Positions 8,470 through 17,485 of a stretch of DNA of 64,000 bases are shown in pieces (positions within the stretch are counted from its first letter, which is position 1; each line of letters begins with the position of its first letter). The notes below the pieces were generated by a model. The model saw only the letters and a list, made by a program, of their open reading frames with translations. It was not told the DNA's origin and searched no databases. The stretch is from Fictibacillus terranigra (lineage in GTDB: Bacteria; Bacillota; Bacilli; Bacillales; Fictibacillaceae): contig NZ_JAUHLN010000003.1 in NCBI RefSeq assembly GCF_030412265.1, forward strand, positions 186,001-250,000. Direction: 5' to 3'. Made by a program: the position numbers and the translations under genes.

Positions 8470-8713
8470 CCTGTACCTCCTCTCTCATCCCCTCGTATGC
8501 ATCAATTTCTTCAACCGAATATCCTCTTTCATGGATCGCTTGAATGAAATCTTCATAGGACGCCATTTTCTTATCGAAGCTGATACTTGCTTCTCCCCGT
8601 TCGTGGTTGATGTGGAACGGCCCTATGCCCCATACATGCTGAAGGGCTTGAGAAATCTTATCTGCATCCTGCTCGTTTTTACAATCTTTGATCTTAATCA
8701 TTCTTGTTTCCAT
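8456..8713 (-). CDS. HMA-like small protein without the CxxC metal motif
   Basis: 85 residues. The pattern of strands and helices (RMIKIKDCKN, DADKISQALQHVWGIGPFHI, EASISFDKKMASYEDFIQAI, HERGYSVEE) resembles a heavy-metal-associated beta-alpha-beta fold, ending in the usual xxGY turn. The metal-binding CxxC is missing; only one Cys (residue 11) remains near its place. The tail is acidic. The ATG at 8713 follows AGGAGGGGG. It is 16 bases downstream of the yrhD-like gene and is likely co-transcribed with formate dehydrogenase. Function is unknown. Confidence 0.7.
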   Translation of the reverse strand: METRMIKIKDCKNEQDADKISQALQHVWGIGPFHINHERGEASISFDKKMASYEDFIQAIHERGYSVEEIDAYEGMREEVQDEEM

Positions 8714-8729
8714 GACTAGCTACCCCCTC

Positions 8730-9227
8730 CTATTTTTTATTTGTTGGGACATTTGCCATCCCTTCGCCCATACCTTGCATAAAATCCATCATCATCGATA
8801 TAGTCGCTCTCGTATCTGGATTTCTCATGGCCTTTCCCATTTGCCAAAGACTTTGATTTTCCTTTTTGCCAACAGATTCCGATGCTCTCTCAAGTCCTTT
8901 CGTAATCCCAAATAGCATGGTACGCAATTGCTCCGGATCGATCGTTCCTAAGAAATTGAAAGTGTTGATTCCATTTTTTATGGTCTTGTGCATCTCAGGC
9001 TTATTGATTTGCTGAATCGCAATTACGCCTACGTCATTTCGTTTCTCGATTAGTGCTGAAATGGTATCCAGCGCACCCATTTCATGAAGGTTTTTTACGA
9101 TTCCGATCATGGTCAGGATCGCATCACTATTGTTTGCGATTTCTTTTACAATCGAAGCAACAGCGCTTGCCTGCTCTTCTTCTTGGTTATGGTTCTTCTT
9201 TTTAATTTGCTTGATCGCTTTGGCCAT
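8730..9227 (-). CDS. yrhD: DUF1641 protein, YrhD-like formate dehydrogenase partner
   Basis: 165 residues: a Lys- and Glu-rich N-terminus (IKQIKKKNHNQEEEQ), a helical core, and the GLERASESVGKKENQSLW segment typical of DUF1641. In B. subtilis yrhD lies directly after the formate dehydrogenase gene yrhE, as here. DUF1641 proteins are thought to serve as small subunits or membrane links for such dehydrogenases, but the exact role is unproven. The chosen ATG at 9227 has a GGGGGG binding site and lies inside the last codons of fdhA (26-base overlap), which implies coupled translation. Confidence 0.82.
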   Translation of the reverse strand: MAKAIKQIKKKNHNQEEEQASAVASIVKEIANNSDAILTMIGIVKNLHEMGALDTISALIEKRNDVGVIAIQQINKPEMHKTIKNGINTFNFLGTIDPEQLRTMLFGITKGLERASESVGKKENQSLWQMGKAMRNPDTRATISMMMDFMQGMGEGMANVPTNKK

Positions 9228-12177
9228 ATTCATCCCCCCTAAAAAGATCCTGTATAGGTGTAAAATCATCCCGTTTCCATTTTTCTTCCACCCTGACACT
9301 GATTTGGGGAATGCGGTTGCCAAAACGGTGGTTGACTTCAGGAAGTGGTGGTTCTCCCTTCAATTCCAGCACCTCCATCTTCACATCCATTTCCTTAAAC
9401 GCAGGGGTATGTGTCACCTTGTCATGGTAGCTGCTCGTTAATTTGTTGACGGCTTCATTGTCTTCCCGAGTGTTCATTGTCAAATAAAGCTCATTCCCTT
9501 TGACTCGGTCGGTAATGATTGCGCGCACTTCAACATTTCCATAGGGTGATGTCAGGCTTACTAATGATCCATCTTCAATATTGCGTTCTTGAGCAAGCTC
9601 CAGAGAGATTTCAACCCAAGGGTGCGGGACTTTATGAGTGAGGCCTTCTGATTTATATGTCATGTTGCCTTCATGGAAATGTTCGAGCAAACGGCCGTTA
9701 TTTAAAAACAGGTCATATTCTTCTCCAGGCTGGAAGGGCTCAGTCCAGTCAACGGCCACTAGTTTTGCTTTGCCATCAGGAAAACCAAATCTTTCCTCGA
9801 ATAATAGCGGAGTATCAGTCCCATCCGCCGTCACCGGCCATAGCTGGCTATTCCAGCCTTCGAGCCGTTCATAGCTCACACCTGAGAACAATTTCGCAAG
9901 ACTGGCAGCTTCCTTCATGATTTCACCCGGGTGAGTGTAGGCCCACTTTGCACCCATCAGATTGGCGAGATCCCGGAATATTTCCCAATCAGGCTTTGAT
10001 TGTCCAAGCGGTTCAAACACTTTATAAAAACGCTGAATACGGCGTTCCGTATTTACGAACGTGCCGTCCTTTTCAAGGCTTGGCGCCGCCGGAAGTACAA
10101 CGTCTGCAAACTGTGCAGTTTTACTGAAAAAAATATCCTGCACCACAAAAAAGTCCAGCTTCTCAAGGCATGAATCTACATAGTTTGAATTAGAATCCAC
10201 CAATGCCATATCCTCACCAAACAAATACAGCGCCTTGAGTTCTCCCTTATGAATTCCCTCTACCATTTGGTGATTATCATATCCCGGCTCCTCTGGCAAT
10301 GACACGCCCCACGCTTTTTCGTACCGTTCGCGCACCTCCCGATCCTGTACGGGCTCGTAGCCAGGGAACCAAGCGGGCATCGTTCCAAAGTCACAAGCGC
10401 CTTGCACATTGTTATGTCCCCTAAGCGGATACGCCCCTGTACCTGTTTTTCCATAGTTGCCCGTGATTAATAGAAGGTTCGAAATCGCTGTGCTTGTGTC
10501 GGTCGCGCCCATATGCTGGGTTACGCCCATAGCCCATAGAGCACAGACGGATTTAGCCTCATGGATCATCGCAGCGATTTGAATCATTTCATCTTTCGTT
10601 AGCCCTGTACGCTCCTCAGCGTACTCTAACGTGAATTTTTCCAAGGATGTGAGATAATCATCCAGCCCGTTCACTCGGTTTTCCAAGAACTCTTTGTCTT
10701 GCCACCCTTGATCAAGGATGTACTTTGTAACGGCGGATATCCAAATGAGATCTGTGCCCGGCTTTGGATGGAGATGAACATCGGCCCGTTCTGCGAGTTC
10801 ATTCTTTCTTAGATCAGCCACAATCAGCTTTTGCCCATGCAGCTTGTGCGCTCTCTTAATCCTTGTTGAGAGGACAGGGTGAGACTCAGCGGGATTGGCT
10901 CCTACAACGATCACAAGTTCAGCAGCCGCAATATCCTTAATCGTACCCGCATCACCGCCGATGCCAACAGTCCTCATCAAACCGGCTGTGGCCGGAGACT
11001 GGCAGTAACGAGAGCAGTTATCCACATTGTTGGTCCCCATCACGGCACGAGCAAATTTTTGAAAAAGATAATTCTCTTCATTTGAGCACTTGGAGGAGGC
11101 GATGTAGCCTATGGAATTTGCGCCATGCTGATCCTTGATCTCTGTCAGCTTGCCTGCGATGAGGTTCAATGCTTCTTCCCACGTCGCTTCAACAAATTCT
11201 TCTCCCTTACGGATTAAAGGATGTGTCAGCCGTTCTTCGCTGTTCACAAAATCCCAGCCCCATTTACCTTTTACACAGGTTGAGATGCCATTAACAGGAG
11301 CTTCTTCAGTCGGTTCAATTTTTAAAATCTCCCTGCCTTTTGTCCATACTTCAAAGCTGCAGCCCACTCCGCAGTAAGTACAAACCGTTTTTGTCCTCTT
11401 GATCCGGGCTTTCCTCATGGCTGCTTCCATTTCGGAAATAGCGAAGATTTCTTTGTATCCTGGTTCAACTTCTTTCGTGAGATCGATCATGGGCCCAAGC
11501 ATATTGGCAGGGATTCCCGTGAGATATCCTGCTTCTCCAAGCATTGATTTTTCCATCAGTGCGTTGCATGGACAAACGTTCACGCAGTGTCCGCAGGAAA
11601 CGCAGGAAGATTCATCAATGGGTACATCATTATCCCAGATCACACGCGGTGCTTCCCGTTCCCAATCGATGGTCAGCGTCTCATTCACTTGCAAATCCTG
11701 GCACGCTTCCACACATCGGCCGCACAAAATACACTGATCCGGTTCGTACCGGTAAAAAGGATGAGAATTGTCTGGCGGATATGGCTTTGCTTCGAATTTG
11801 TATTTTTGATGCTCGATCTCCAAATATTCCGCTGTATTATGAACGACACAGTTTCCATTGTTATTATCACAAACCGTGCAATACAGCTCATGGTTCTTCA
11901 AAATACGCGACATGGCCTCATACTGGGCATCCTTCACCATTTTGGATAAAGTATCTACTTCCATTCCTGGCTCAGCTTTTGTAGCACAAGCTCTTACCAG
12001 TTCGCCTTTAACCTGAACAAAACAGGTATCGCAAGTTTGGATGGTTCCTAGATTAGGATGATAGCAAATACTCGGTATTTCGTAATCCTGAGATTTAGCC
12101 ACTTCCAAAATGGTTTGTCCCTGTATAGCGTCAAAGTCTTTCCCGTTGATCTTGATTGGGAATTTTTGATTGTCCAT
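9202..12177 (-). CDS. fdhA: Formate dehydrogenase alpha subunit, molybdopterin and multi-FeS
   Basis: 991 residues, the full length of the NAD-type fusion subunit. Domains in order: [2Fe-2S] ferredoxin with C38, C49, C52, C64; a HxxxC-type [4Fe-4S] site around H96, C100, C103, C110; a two-cluster ferredoxin (C149-C159 and C192-C202); then the molybdopterin oxidoreductase with [4Fe-4S] ligands C266, C269, C273, C301. The active site NCSRYCQSPA has Cys392 where selenoenzymes carry Sec. The C-terminus is a molybdopterin dinucleotide-binding domain. It oxidises formate to CO2 in the cytosol. It closely resembles B. subtilis YrhE. Overlap with the next gene and two small downstream genes suggest a four-gene operon. 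Confidence 0.95.
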   Translation of the reverse strand: MDNQKFPIKINGKDFDAIQGQTILEVAKSQDYEIPSICYHPNLGTIQTCDTCFVQVKGELVRACATKAEPGMEVDTLSKMVKDAQYEAMSRILKNHELYCTVCDNNNGNCVVHNTAEYLEIEHQKYKFEAKPYPPDNSHPFYRYEPDQCILCGRCVEACQDLQVNETLTIDWEREAPRVIWDNDVPIDESSCVSCGHCVNVCPCNALMEKSMLGEAGYLTGIPANMLGPMIDLTKEVEPGYKEIFAISEMEAAMRKARIKRTKTVCTYCGVGCSFEVWTKGREILKIEPTEEAPVNGISTCVKGKWGWDFVNSEERLTHPLIRKGEEFVEATWEEALNLIAGKLTEIKDQHGANSIGYIASSKCSNEENYLFQKFARAVMGTNNVDNCSRYCQSPATAGLMRTVGIGGDAGTIKDIAAAELVIVVGANPAESHPVLSTRIKRAHKLHGQKLIVADLRKNELAERADVHLHPKPGTDLIWISAVTKYILDQGWQDKEFLENRVNGLDDYLTSLEKFTLEYAEERTGLTKDEMIQIAAMIHEAKSVCALWAMGVTQHMGATDTSTAISNLLLITGNYGKTGTGAYPLRGHNNVQGACDFGTMPAWFPGYEPVQDREVRERYEKAWGVSLPEEPGYDNHQMVEGIHKGELKALYLFGEDMALVDSNSNYVDSCLEKLDFFVVQDIFFSKTAQFADVVLPAAPSLEKDGTFVNTERRIQRFYKVFEPLGQSKPDWEIFRDLANLMGAKWAYTHPGEIMKEAASLAKLFSGVSYERLEGWNSQLWPVTADGTDTPLLFEERFGFPDGKAKLVAVDWTEPFQPGEEYDLFLNNGRLLEHFHEGNMTYKSEGLTHKVPHPWVEISLELAQERNIEDGSLVSLTSPYGNVEVRAIITDRVKGNELYLTMNTREDNEAVNKLTSSYHDKVTHTPAFKEMDVKMEVLELKGEPPLPEVNHRFGNRIPQISVRVEEKWKRDDFTPIQDLFRGDEYGQSDQAN

Positions 12178-12323
12178 TAAACGATTTACCTCATTTCATA
12201 GTTTGTTCTGCCTCAACATCATTTCCAAAAATGAATAAATTAATAAATTTTTATGCCAGCTGAATATGAAATGTACAGAATGGAAATCTTTCTTATAAAT
12301 AGGAATGAGAAGGAGTGTTGAAA

Positions 12324-12542
12324 ATGGAGAAAGAAGCTTTATTTTTACATATCAGGTCAATGATTGTTTCCTCAACAAAAGTTCCAAAATGGATGGCGGT
12401 CTCCACCGTTAAGGTTGCCGATTTGTATGGTGTAAACCCCATCGAGGTCGAAGAAAGCCTCAATGCCTTGGTAGATGAAGGGCGGCTTAAGAGAGAGAAA
12501 TTGCAGAATCCTCCCCATTACGAAGTTTATTTGCTGCCATAA
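12324..12542 (+). CDS. Small winged-helix-like protein, function unknown
   Basis: 72 residues. The segment VSTVKVADLYGVNPIEVEES followed by LNALVDEGRLKREKLQ and HYEVYLLP has the helix-turn-helix plus wing pattern of small DNA-binding proteins. An earlier in-frame GTG (12315) lies in the ribosome binding site, so the ATG at 12324, 8 bases after GGAG, is preferred. It is divergent from fdhA with a 146-base shared promoter gap and could be a local regulator, but nothing shows the target. Confidence 0.6.
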   Translation: MEKEALFLHIRSMIVSSTKVPKWMAVSTVKVADLYGVNPIEVEESLNALVDEGRLKREKLQNPPHYEVYLLP

Positions 12543-12638
12543 GGTTGCTGGACAGTTAATGGTTGCACTGACCAAGTTGTCCAATCCAATTATTTGAAAA
12601 AGCGGTTTGATCAGAGTAAACTTAAATAGTTAATAATA

Positions 12639-13136
12639 TTAATTTTTATCACTATAAAATACATGCTGAGCATGCAATACTTGATCTATTGTGATGATTC
12701 CATGAGAAAAATATTTTTCTCTTCGTTTGTCGGTGGGCGAGCCCGGGTTAAACATGAGGACGCCGTTCCTATGATATAGCTTCGGAATATGAGAATGGCC
12801 AAAGATAATGCAGTCCACGCTTTCATCCGAAAACGCTGAGATTGCTCTTTTTTCTGTGGTTTGTCTTTTTCCGTGTCCGTGAACAACTCCAAATGTAAAT
12901 CCTTTAAAATCAAACATTATTTTTTCACTAAGAATGTCTTTCAGCTCCGGATCATCCACGTTTCCGGTCACACCTTTGACGGGTGCATAGAATTGAAGCT
13001 GACTGAACAATTCGGGAGTTTCCCAATCGCCGGCATGGACAATGAGATCAGCCGTTTTCAGGTCGGCAAGGAGCCTTCCCGGCAATTTTTTAGACTTTTT
13101 AGGCATATGGGTATCATAAATCACGACAATTCTCAT
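12639..13136 (-). CDS. YfcE/MJ0936-type metallophosphoesterase
   Basis: 165 residues with all calcineurin-type metal motifs: DTH near residue 8, HAGDWE, TGNVDD, VHGHGK and FGHSHIPK, in the expected order. Members are Mn-dependent cytosolic phosphodiesterases of uncertain substrate. The ATG at 13136 follows CAGGAGAAAAATTTT. It is a single gene. Relatives near racE/rph in Bacillus (YsnB) are similar in size; whether this is that gene or a paralog is not clear. Confidence 0.85.
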   Translation of the reverse strand: MRIVVIYDTHMPKKSKKLPGRLLADLKTADLIVHAGDWETPELFSQLQFYAPVKGVTGNVDDPELKDILSEKIMFDFKGFTFGVVHGHGKRQTTEKRAISAFSDESVDCIIFGHSHIPKLYHRNGVLMFNPGSPTDKRREKYFSHGIITIDQVLHAQHVFYSDKN

Positions 13137-13202
13137 AAAATTTTTCTCCTGATTTTTCTAATTTAGTTGTTCTTTCATAGGTCTTAATCACTAGTTTAAT
13201 CA

Positions 13203-13218
13203 ACGAAAACGCTTTCTG
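13203..13218. promoter_or_regulatory. Candidate cre-like element upstream of the peptide transporter
   Basis: ACGAAAACGCTTTCTG has the palindromic cre core GAAAACGCTTTC but misses three consensus positions. It is about 60 bases upstream of the likely transporter promoter and about 70 bases upstream of the metallophosphoesterase start, so its target is ambiguous. Confidence 0.3.
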
Positions 13219-13281
13219 TTTTAATATTCGAAGTTTTCATAATTAATTTATAATAGTTTTTTCCTATAATTTTTGTTGACT

Positions 13282-13295
13282 ACTAAATATTTAGT
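13282..13295. promoter_or_regulatory. Perfect 14-base palindrome in the peptide transporter promoter
   Basis: ACTAAATATTTAGT directly follows a TTGACT -35-like box (13276-13281) and so lies in the spacer of the probable promoter. It is a good candidate binding site for a dimeric regulator that has not been identified. Confidence 0.4.
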
Positions 13296-13337
13296 AAATT
13301 AAAATATTTATAGATTAAATAAATTGGAGGCATCAAG

Positions 13338-14726
13338 ATGGAAGCAACAGTTAAAGTGGAGCAAGACGTTCAGCTCCAAACTAAGAAGAAACATCCACCT
13401 GGACTTTATTTGCTCTTCTTCACAGAAATGTGGGAGAGGTTCAGCTATTATGGCATGAGAGCCATTCTTGTCCTTTATTTGACTAAATCGCTCATCAGCG
13501 GCGGATTAGGAATGAATGAAACACTTGCACTTAGCATTTATGGATTCTTCACCGGTGCTGTTTATTTTACTCCTTTGATCGGCGGTTATTTATCCGACCG
13601 TTTTCTTGGCAGAAGGCTCGCCATTACGCTCGGCGGCGTTACCATGGCGCTCGGTAACCTGGTATTGTTCGCAAATCAAAGTAAACCGGCGTTTTACATT
13701 GGACTTGCCTTGCTGATTATCGGTAATGGATTCTTTAAACCAAATATCTCAACTCTTGTCGGTGAATTGTATCCGATGAACGATTCTCGCAAAGATGCCG
13801 CCTTTACCATTTTCTATATGGGTATCAACATCGGAGCATTCTTCTCCCCATTAGTTGTAGGATTCCTTGCTGAAGACTATTTCAAAACGACGGTCAATGG
13901 TGTCGAGCATTTCGGATTTAAATTTGGATTCTTGGCGGCAGCCATCGGAATGATCATCGGACAGCTGTTGTTCAACCTTCTTGGCAATAAATTCTTGGGG
14001 GACATCGGCAAAAAGCCAGTCGGTGTTTCACAAGATACCATCAGTGCAGCAGAGAAAAAGAAGCCTCTGACGAAAGCTGAAAAGAGCCGAATTAAAGTCA
14101 TCTTCATCCTTACATTCTTTGTTATTTTCTTCATGGCTGGTTTTGAACAGGCCGGAAGTTCGTTAACTCTTTATACAGATAAGTTTATTGATCGAACCGT
14201 ATTCGGCTGGACCGTGCCAACTTCCTGGTTCCAATCATTGAATCCATTGTTCATCGTAATCTTTGCTCCAATCCTTTCTGTATTATGGGTAAAATTATCA
14301 AAATCAAAACGCGGAGACCTGCCGACTCCCGCGAAGATGGCAACAGGTATGATTTTACTTGGCCTCGGATTTGCAGTTCTTGTTCCTGCCCTATTACAAA
14401 CTGGAACGGATGCATCCTCAGCCGTAAAAGCAAACATGATCTTCATGGTACTGACTTATTTCCTTCATACGATTGGAGAACTTTGCCTCCAGCCGGTAGG
14501 TTTATCCATGGTCAGCAAACTCGCACCAGTGAAACTAGCTTCGCTGTTGATGGGTGTTTGGCTTGCCGGTTCTGGATTTGCAAACATCCTTGCTGGACAA
14601 TTGGCATCTACCACTGAATCTTTAGGATACTTTGAAGTATTCATCCTTATCGGCGGAGCAACCATTTTCCTTGGCCTTGTACTGCTTGGCCTTTCCAGGA
14701 AGCTTGTGAAAATGTCAGCTGAATAA
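13338..14726 (+). CDS. Proton-dependent oligopeptide transporter (POT/PTR2 family)
   Basis: 462 residues with 12-14 membrane helices. The first signature FTEMWERFSYYGMRAILVLY contains the proton-coupling ExxER-type motif of the family, and the second signature FTIFYMGINIGAFFSPLVVG is present. It imports di- and tripeptides across the cytoplasmic membrane with protons. Closest named relatives would be DtpT/YclF. The ATG at 13338 follows TTGGAGGCATCAAG. It is monocistronic with its own terminator. Confidence 0.93.
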   Translation: MEATVKVEQDVQLQTKKKHPPGLYLLFFTEMWERFSYYGMRAILVLYLTKSLISGGLGMNETLALSIYGFFTGAVYFTPLIGGYLSDRFLGRRLAITLGGVTMALGNLVLFANQSKPAFYIGLALLIIGNGFFKPNISTLVGELYPMNDSRKDAAFTIFYMGINIGAFFSPLVVGFLAEDYFKTTVNGVEHFGFKFGFLAAAIGMIIGQLLFNLLGNKFLGDIGKKPVGVSQDTISAAEKKKPLTKAEKSRIKVIFILTFFVIFFMAGFEQAGSSLTLYTDKFIDRTVFGWTVPTSWFQSLNPLFIVIFAPILSVLWVKLSKSKRGDLPTPAKMATGMILLGLGFAVLVPALLQTGTDASSAVKANMIFMVLTYFLHTIGELCLQPVGLSMVSKLAPVKLASLLMGVWLAGSGFANILAGQLASTTESLGYFEVFILIGGATIFLGLVLLGLSRKLVKMSAE

Positions 14727-14740
14727 ATAACGGAACACAC

Positions 14741-14774
14741 AAACAGGCAGCCTGAGCGGCTGCCTGTTTTTTCA
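14741..14774 (+). terminator. Terminator of the peptide transporter gene
   Basis: AAACAGGCAGCC and GGCTGCCTGTTT form a GC-rich stem followed by a T run. It may also serve the converging small gene. Confidence 0.9.
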
Positions 14775-14780
14775 TGCGTT

Positions 14781-14969
14781 CTACTGTTGTTTTTTTTGAA
14801 GTTCCAACTCTTTCATTCTTGCTTCCGCCATTTCAGCCTTCTTCAGCTCTTTCTCGTGAAAATGCTTCAGAATTTTAACGGTCATCCATGCCAATATCAC
14901 AAACACGATAAAGATGAAGACTGCGGGCAGGAGTTCCAGCTTGTTTTCGGGGAATTCCACATCAATCAT
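14781..14969 (-). CDS. 62-residue single-helix membrane protein
   Basis: A short acidic N-terminus, one membrane helix (LLPAVFIFIVFVILAWMTVK) and a charged, Lys/Glu-rich tail (KELKKAEMAEARMKELELQK) that is probably a coiled coil on the cytosolic side. The ATG at 14969 follows GGAAGGTGTGTTTCA. It resembles the small DUF4083-type proteins of Bacillaceae, but I would not insist on that. Function is unknown. Confidence 0.6.
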   Translation of the reverse strand: MIDVEFPENKLELLPAVFIFIVFVILAWMTVKILKHFHEKELKKAEMAEARMKELELQKKQQ

Positions 14970-15032
14970 TGAAACACACCTTCCTTGATGGCTCTTCCTG
15001 TATTATACACCTATTAAAAATGTCATACAGTG

Positions 15033-15065
15033 AAAAAAGCATCCTCTTTAAATAAAAGGATGCTT
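15033..15065 (-). terminator. Terminator of trhO
   Basis: AAGCATCCTTTT pairs with AGAGGATGCTT across a short AT loop and is followed by TTTTTTCA on the minus strand. Confidence 0.88.
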
Positions 15066-15075
15066 ATAATGGGAG

Positions 15076-15987
15076 TTAAGCCTCCACTTCGCTATTTTCT
15101 TTTACATAACGATTATCTTTATGACCCCGGCAGTGGGCACTGCATGATCGTTTATGTTCATGCTCACAATCTTCACACATTAAAAGGTGTTTGTTGCACT
15201 CAGGGTTGCCGCATTTCACATAGCGTTCTTGAGGGTTGCGGCAGTGATAGCATCTGCCCACAACTTTTTCTGTTCCAGCCCTGTTGACCGGTACAGAGAT
15301 ACGCTCATCAAAAACGTAGCATTTCCCATCCCAAAGGTCTCCCTTTACGTCTTCATCATAGCCATACGAAATGATACCTCCCTCCAACTGGGAGACATCC
15401 TGAAAACCTTCTTTTATTAAAAAGCCTGAAAACTTCTCACAGCGTATGCCTCCCGTACAATAAGTGAGAACTTTCTTGTCTTTAAACTGGCTGAAGTTTT
15501 CCCTGATCCATTCCGGAAGGTCTCTGAAAGTCTCTACATCAGGGCGTATGGCGCCCTTAAAATGGCCAAGGTCATATTCGTACGTATTTCTTGCATCAAG
15601 GATCACCACATCCTCCTGCTGCATGGCTTTGTAAAATTCCTTCGGTGCCAAATGTTTGCCCGTCAGCTCGTTTGGATTTACATCATCTTCCAAATTTAAA
15701 TTAACAATCTCTCGTTTCAGTTTAACTTTCATTTTTTTAAAGGCGTCGCCTTGTGATTGTTCAATCTTAAACACCATATCATTAAACCGGCTGTCATTTT
15801 TCATGTGTTCTATATATCGGCCCGTTTGTTCCGTCGTCCCGGATACCGTACCGTTTATCCCCTCATGGGCAATCAGGATTCTTCCTTTTAGTCCTATCGA
15901 TTTACAGAATTCAAGATGCTCAGCAGCGAACTGCTCATGGTCCTGAATCGTGATGTATTTATAAAACAGCAGCACTTGGTAACTCAT
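15076..15987 (-). CDS. trhO: tRNA uridine-34 hydroxylase TrhO (rhodanese domain)
   Basis: 303 residues. The N-terminal ferredoxin-like domain ([36 protein letters not shown]) is followed by a rhodanese domain with [20 protein letters not shown] and the active loop [12 protein letters not shown] with the catalytic Cys. A Cys-rich C-terminus ([19 protein letters not shown], then CEDCEHEH) probably binds zinc. It makes 5-hydroxyuridine at tRNA position 34 (the YbfQ/YceA family). It is monocistronic. Confidence 0.93.
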   Translation of the reverse strand: MSYQVLLFYKYITIQDHEQFAAEHLEFCKSIGLKGRILIAHEGINGTVSGTTEQTGRYIEHMKNDSRFNDMVFKIEQSQGDAFKKMKVKLKREIVNLNLEDDVNPNELTGKHLAPKEFYKAMQQEDVVILDARNTYEYDLGHFKGAIRPDVETFRDLPEWIRENFSQFKDKKVLTYCTGGIRCEKFSGFLIKEGFQDVSQLEGGIISYGYDEDVKGDLWDGKCYVFDERISVPVNRAGTEKVVGRCYHCRNPQERYVKCGNPECNKHLLMCEDCEHEHKRSCSAHCRGHKDNRYVKENSEVEA

Positions 15988-16161
15988 TCTTCTTTCACTC
16001 CATTACTCCATCAGCATAGTTTCAACTCAACTATCATAACAAATTTTTCTCCAAAAAGGCCGATTCTATCACGAAAACGATTTCCCTTTGATTCCCAGTT
16101 GTTTTCGTTTCCATGATGTGTGAATATTTGAATAGTGAGAATCATTTCATAAGGAGGAACC

Positions 16162-16944
16162 ATGTTTTTTAAAACGGCCGCATTAAGTCTTACCGCTTTT
16201 CTGAGTATGACGACTGCCGCGTTTGCAGCGAGTCCTTATACTGCAAAGCCGGGAGATTCCATCTATAAAATTGCTCGAACGCATCAGACAAGCGTTAAAA
16301 CTATAATGAATATGAATTTGCTTCACCAAACCATGATCCTGCCCGGACAAGTCCTTTATGTCCCTGATCACTCATCATTATACAACGTCCGCTATGGAGA
16401 TACACTCTATACGATCTCTAAAAAATATGGACTAAGCCTGCAATCGCTGCTCCTGGAAAATCCGCAAGTGCGAAATGCCAGCCTGCTTTATCCGGGGCAA
16501 ATCATCGAACTTCCTTCGAGCCAAACTACTGCCGGACAAACTGCCACGCAGAAGCCTGTGGCCCCTGAGACTGGCCTAAGCGCTAACGCTAAGGAAGTAG
16601 CAAGCCTCGTTAACCAGGAACGGAACAAGCAAGGGCTCTCTCCGCTTACACTCAATACGAAACTCAGCAATGTTGCCAAGATCAAAGCAAAAGATATGGT
16701 CGAACACAATTATTTCTCCCATACGTCACCGACCTACGGTTCACCTTTTGACATGATGAGAACGTTCGGCATCTCCTATTCGGCTGCCGGAGAAAATATC
16801 GCAGAAGGGCAGCGTTCCCCACAGCAAGTCATGCAGGACTGGATGAACAGCCCTGGGCACCGTCAAAACATTTTAAGCAGCAATTATAGCCAGATTGGAG
16901 TCGGGTACTATGAGGGTGCCTGGGTCCAAATGTTTATTCGATAA
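16162..16944 (+). CDS. Secreted LysM-CAP (SCP-like) cell-wall protein
   Basis: 260 residues. A signal peptide ends at AAFAA; two LysM peptidoglycan-binding repeats follow (YTAKPGDSIYKIARTH; YNVRYGDTLYTISKKY), then a linker and a CAP domain of about 120 residues with HNYFSHTSPTYGSPFDMM, GENIAEGQ and WMNSPGHRQNIL. It resembles B. subtilis YkwD and spore-coat-associated CAP proteins. Function is unknown beyond cell-wall or cortex association. The ATG follows AAGGAGGAACC. Confidence 0.9.
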   Translation: MFFKTAALSLTAFLSMTTAAFAASPYTAKPGDSIYKIARTHQTSVKTIMNMNLLHQTMILPGQVLYVPDHSSLYNVRYGDTLYTISKKYGLSLQSLLLENPQVRNASLLYPGQIIELPSSQTTAGQTATQKPVAPETGLSANAKEVASLVNQERNKQGLSPLTLNTKLSNVAKIKAKDMVEHNYFSHTSPTYGSPFDMMRTFGISYSAAGENIAEGQRSPQQVMQDWMNSPGHRQNILSSNYSQIGVGYYEGAWVQMFIR

Positions 16945-16963
16945 TTTTAAAACATGATTCTCA

Positions 16964-17003
16964 CAAAAAAGTCCAGTACTGTTTAACCAGGACTGGACCT
17001 TTC
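16964..17003. terminator. Bidirectional terminator between LysM-CAP gene and the helicase operon
   Basis: AAGTCCAGT pairs with ACTGGACCTTT; a run of A on the left gives a T run on the minus strand, and a short T run is present on the plus strand. Confidence 0.85.
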
Positions 17004-17014
17004 ATTTCATCTTC

Positions 17015-17485
17015 TTAAGCGACACCTGCGTTCTCCATGCGGGCGGAGACGGCTTCATAATGGTGCTCCAAAGAAATTCTTTTAATTTTGTTGAAGAACT
17101 TCTCCGGCACCTCTCTCACGAGCGCCCTTGCGATTTTCCATGCCTGAACTTCAACAAGCAGTTCAATCTTTCTTTTTTTCAGTTCATCTTCCGTGTCGTC
17201 ATACAGCTCCACGAGCTTTTGCAAGTAAGGATCTGTTGCGTGGCCTGCCTCATGGGCAAAGATGACTAAAGCATACTCCAGCAGAACATCCTCTTCAGGA
17301 AACATCCATCGGGACTGCGATTGGATTTCTTCCAGAAATAACGTGATCGAATGGTCCCCTGCATTGTATTTCCCCCCAATATTGCGGTTCAAAGGGCACT
17401 TGGCTTCAATGTGAACATCTATCGATAAGTTAAAACGTTCCAGTATTTCATTAATTTTTTGAATCAGGTTTTTATTCTCCAGCAA
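17015..17485 (-). CDS. Hypothetical HExxH (zincin-like) protein
   Basis: 156 residues. The helix ALVIFAHEAGHATD carries an HEAGH zinc-metalloprotease-type motif near residue 77; the downstream ligand could be one of the Glu in KIELLVEVQAWKIA (gluzincin-like), though this is inference. There is no signal peptide or membrane helix, so it is cytosolic. The start is a TTG directly after the helicase stop codon, with AAGGGGA inside the helicase 3' end as binding site. It is the third gene of a three-gene operon. I do not recognise the family. Confidence 0.75.
   Translation of the reverse strand: MLENKNLIQKINEILERFNLSIDVHIEAKCPLNRNIGGKYNAGDHSITLFLEEIQSQSRWMFPEEDVLLEYALVIFAHEAGHATDPYLQKLVELYDDTEDELKKRKIELLVEVQAWKIARALVREVPEKFFNKIKRISLEHHYEAVSARMENAGVA

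Noticed and set aside
11399-11984. Several Cys-rich open frames antisense to fdhA
   Set aside because: They arise from the reversed iron-sulfur cluster codons of fdhA.
12543-12638. Possible terminator TGGACA...TGTCCA after the small winged-helix gene
   Set aside because: Only six base pairs with a very long loop and no T run.
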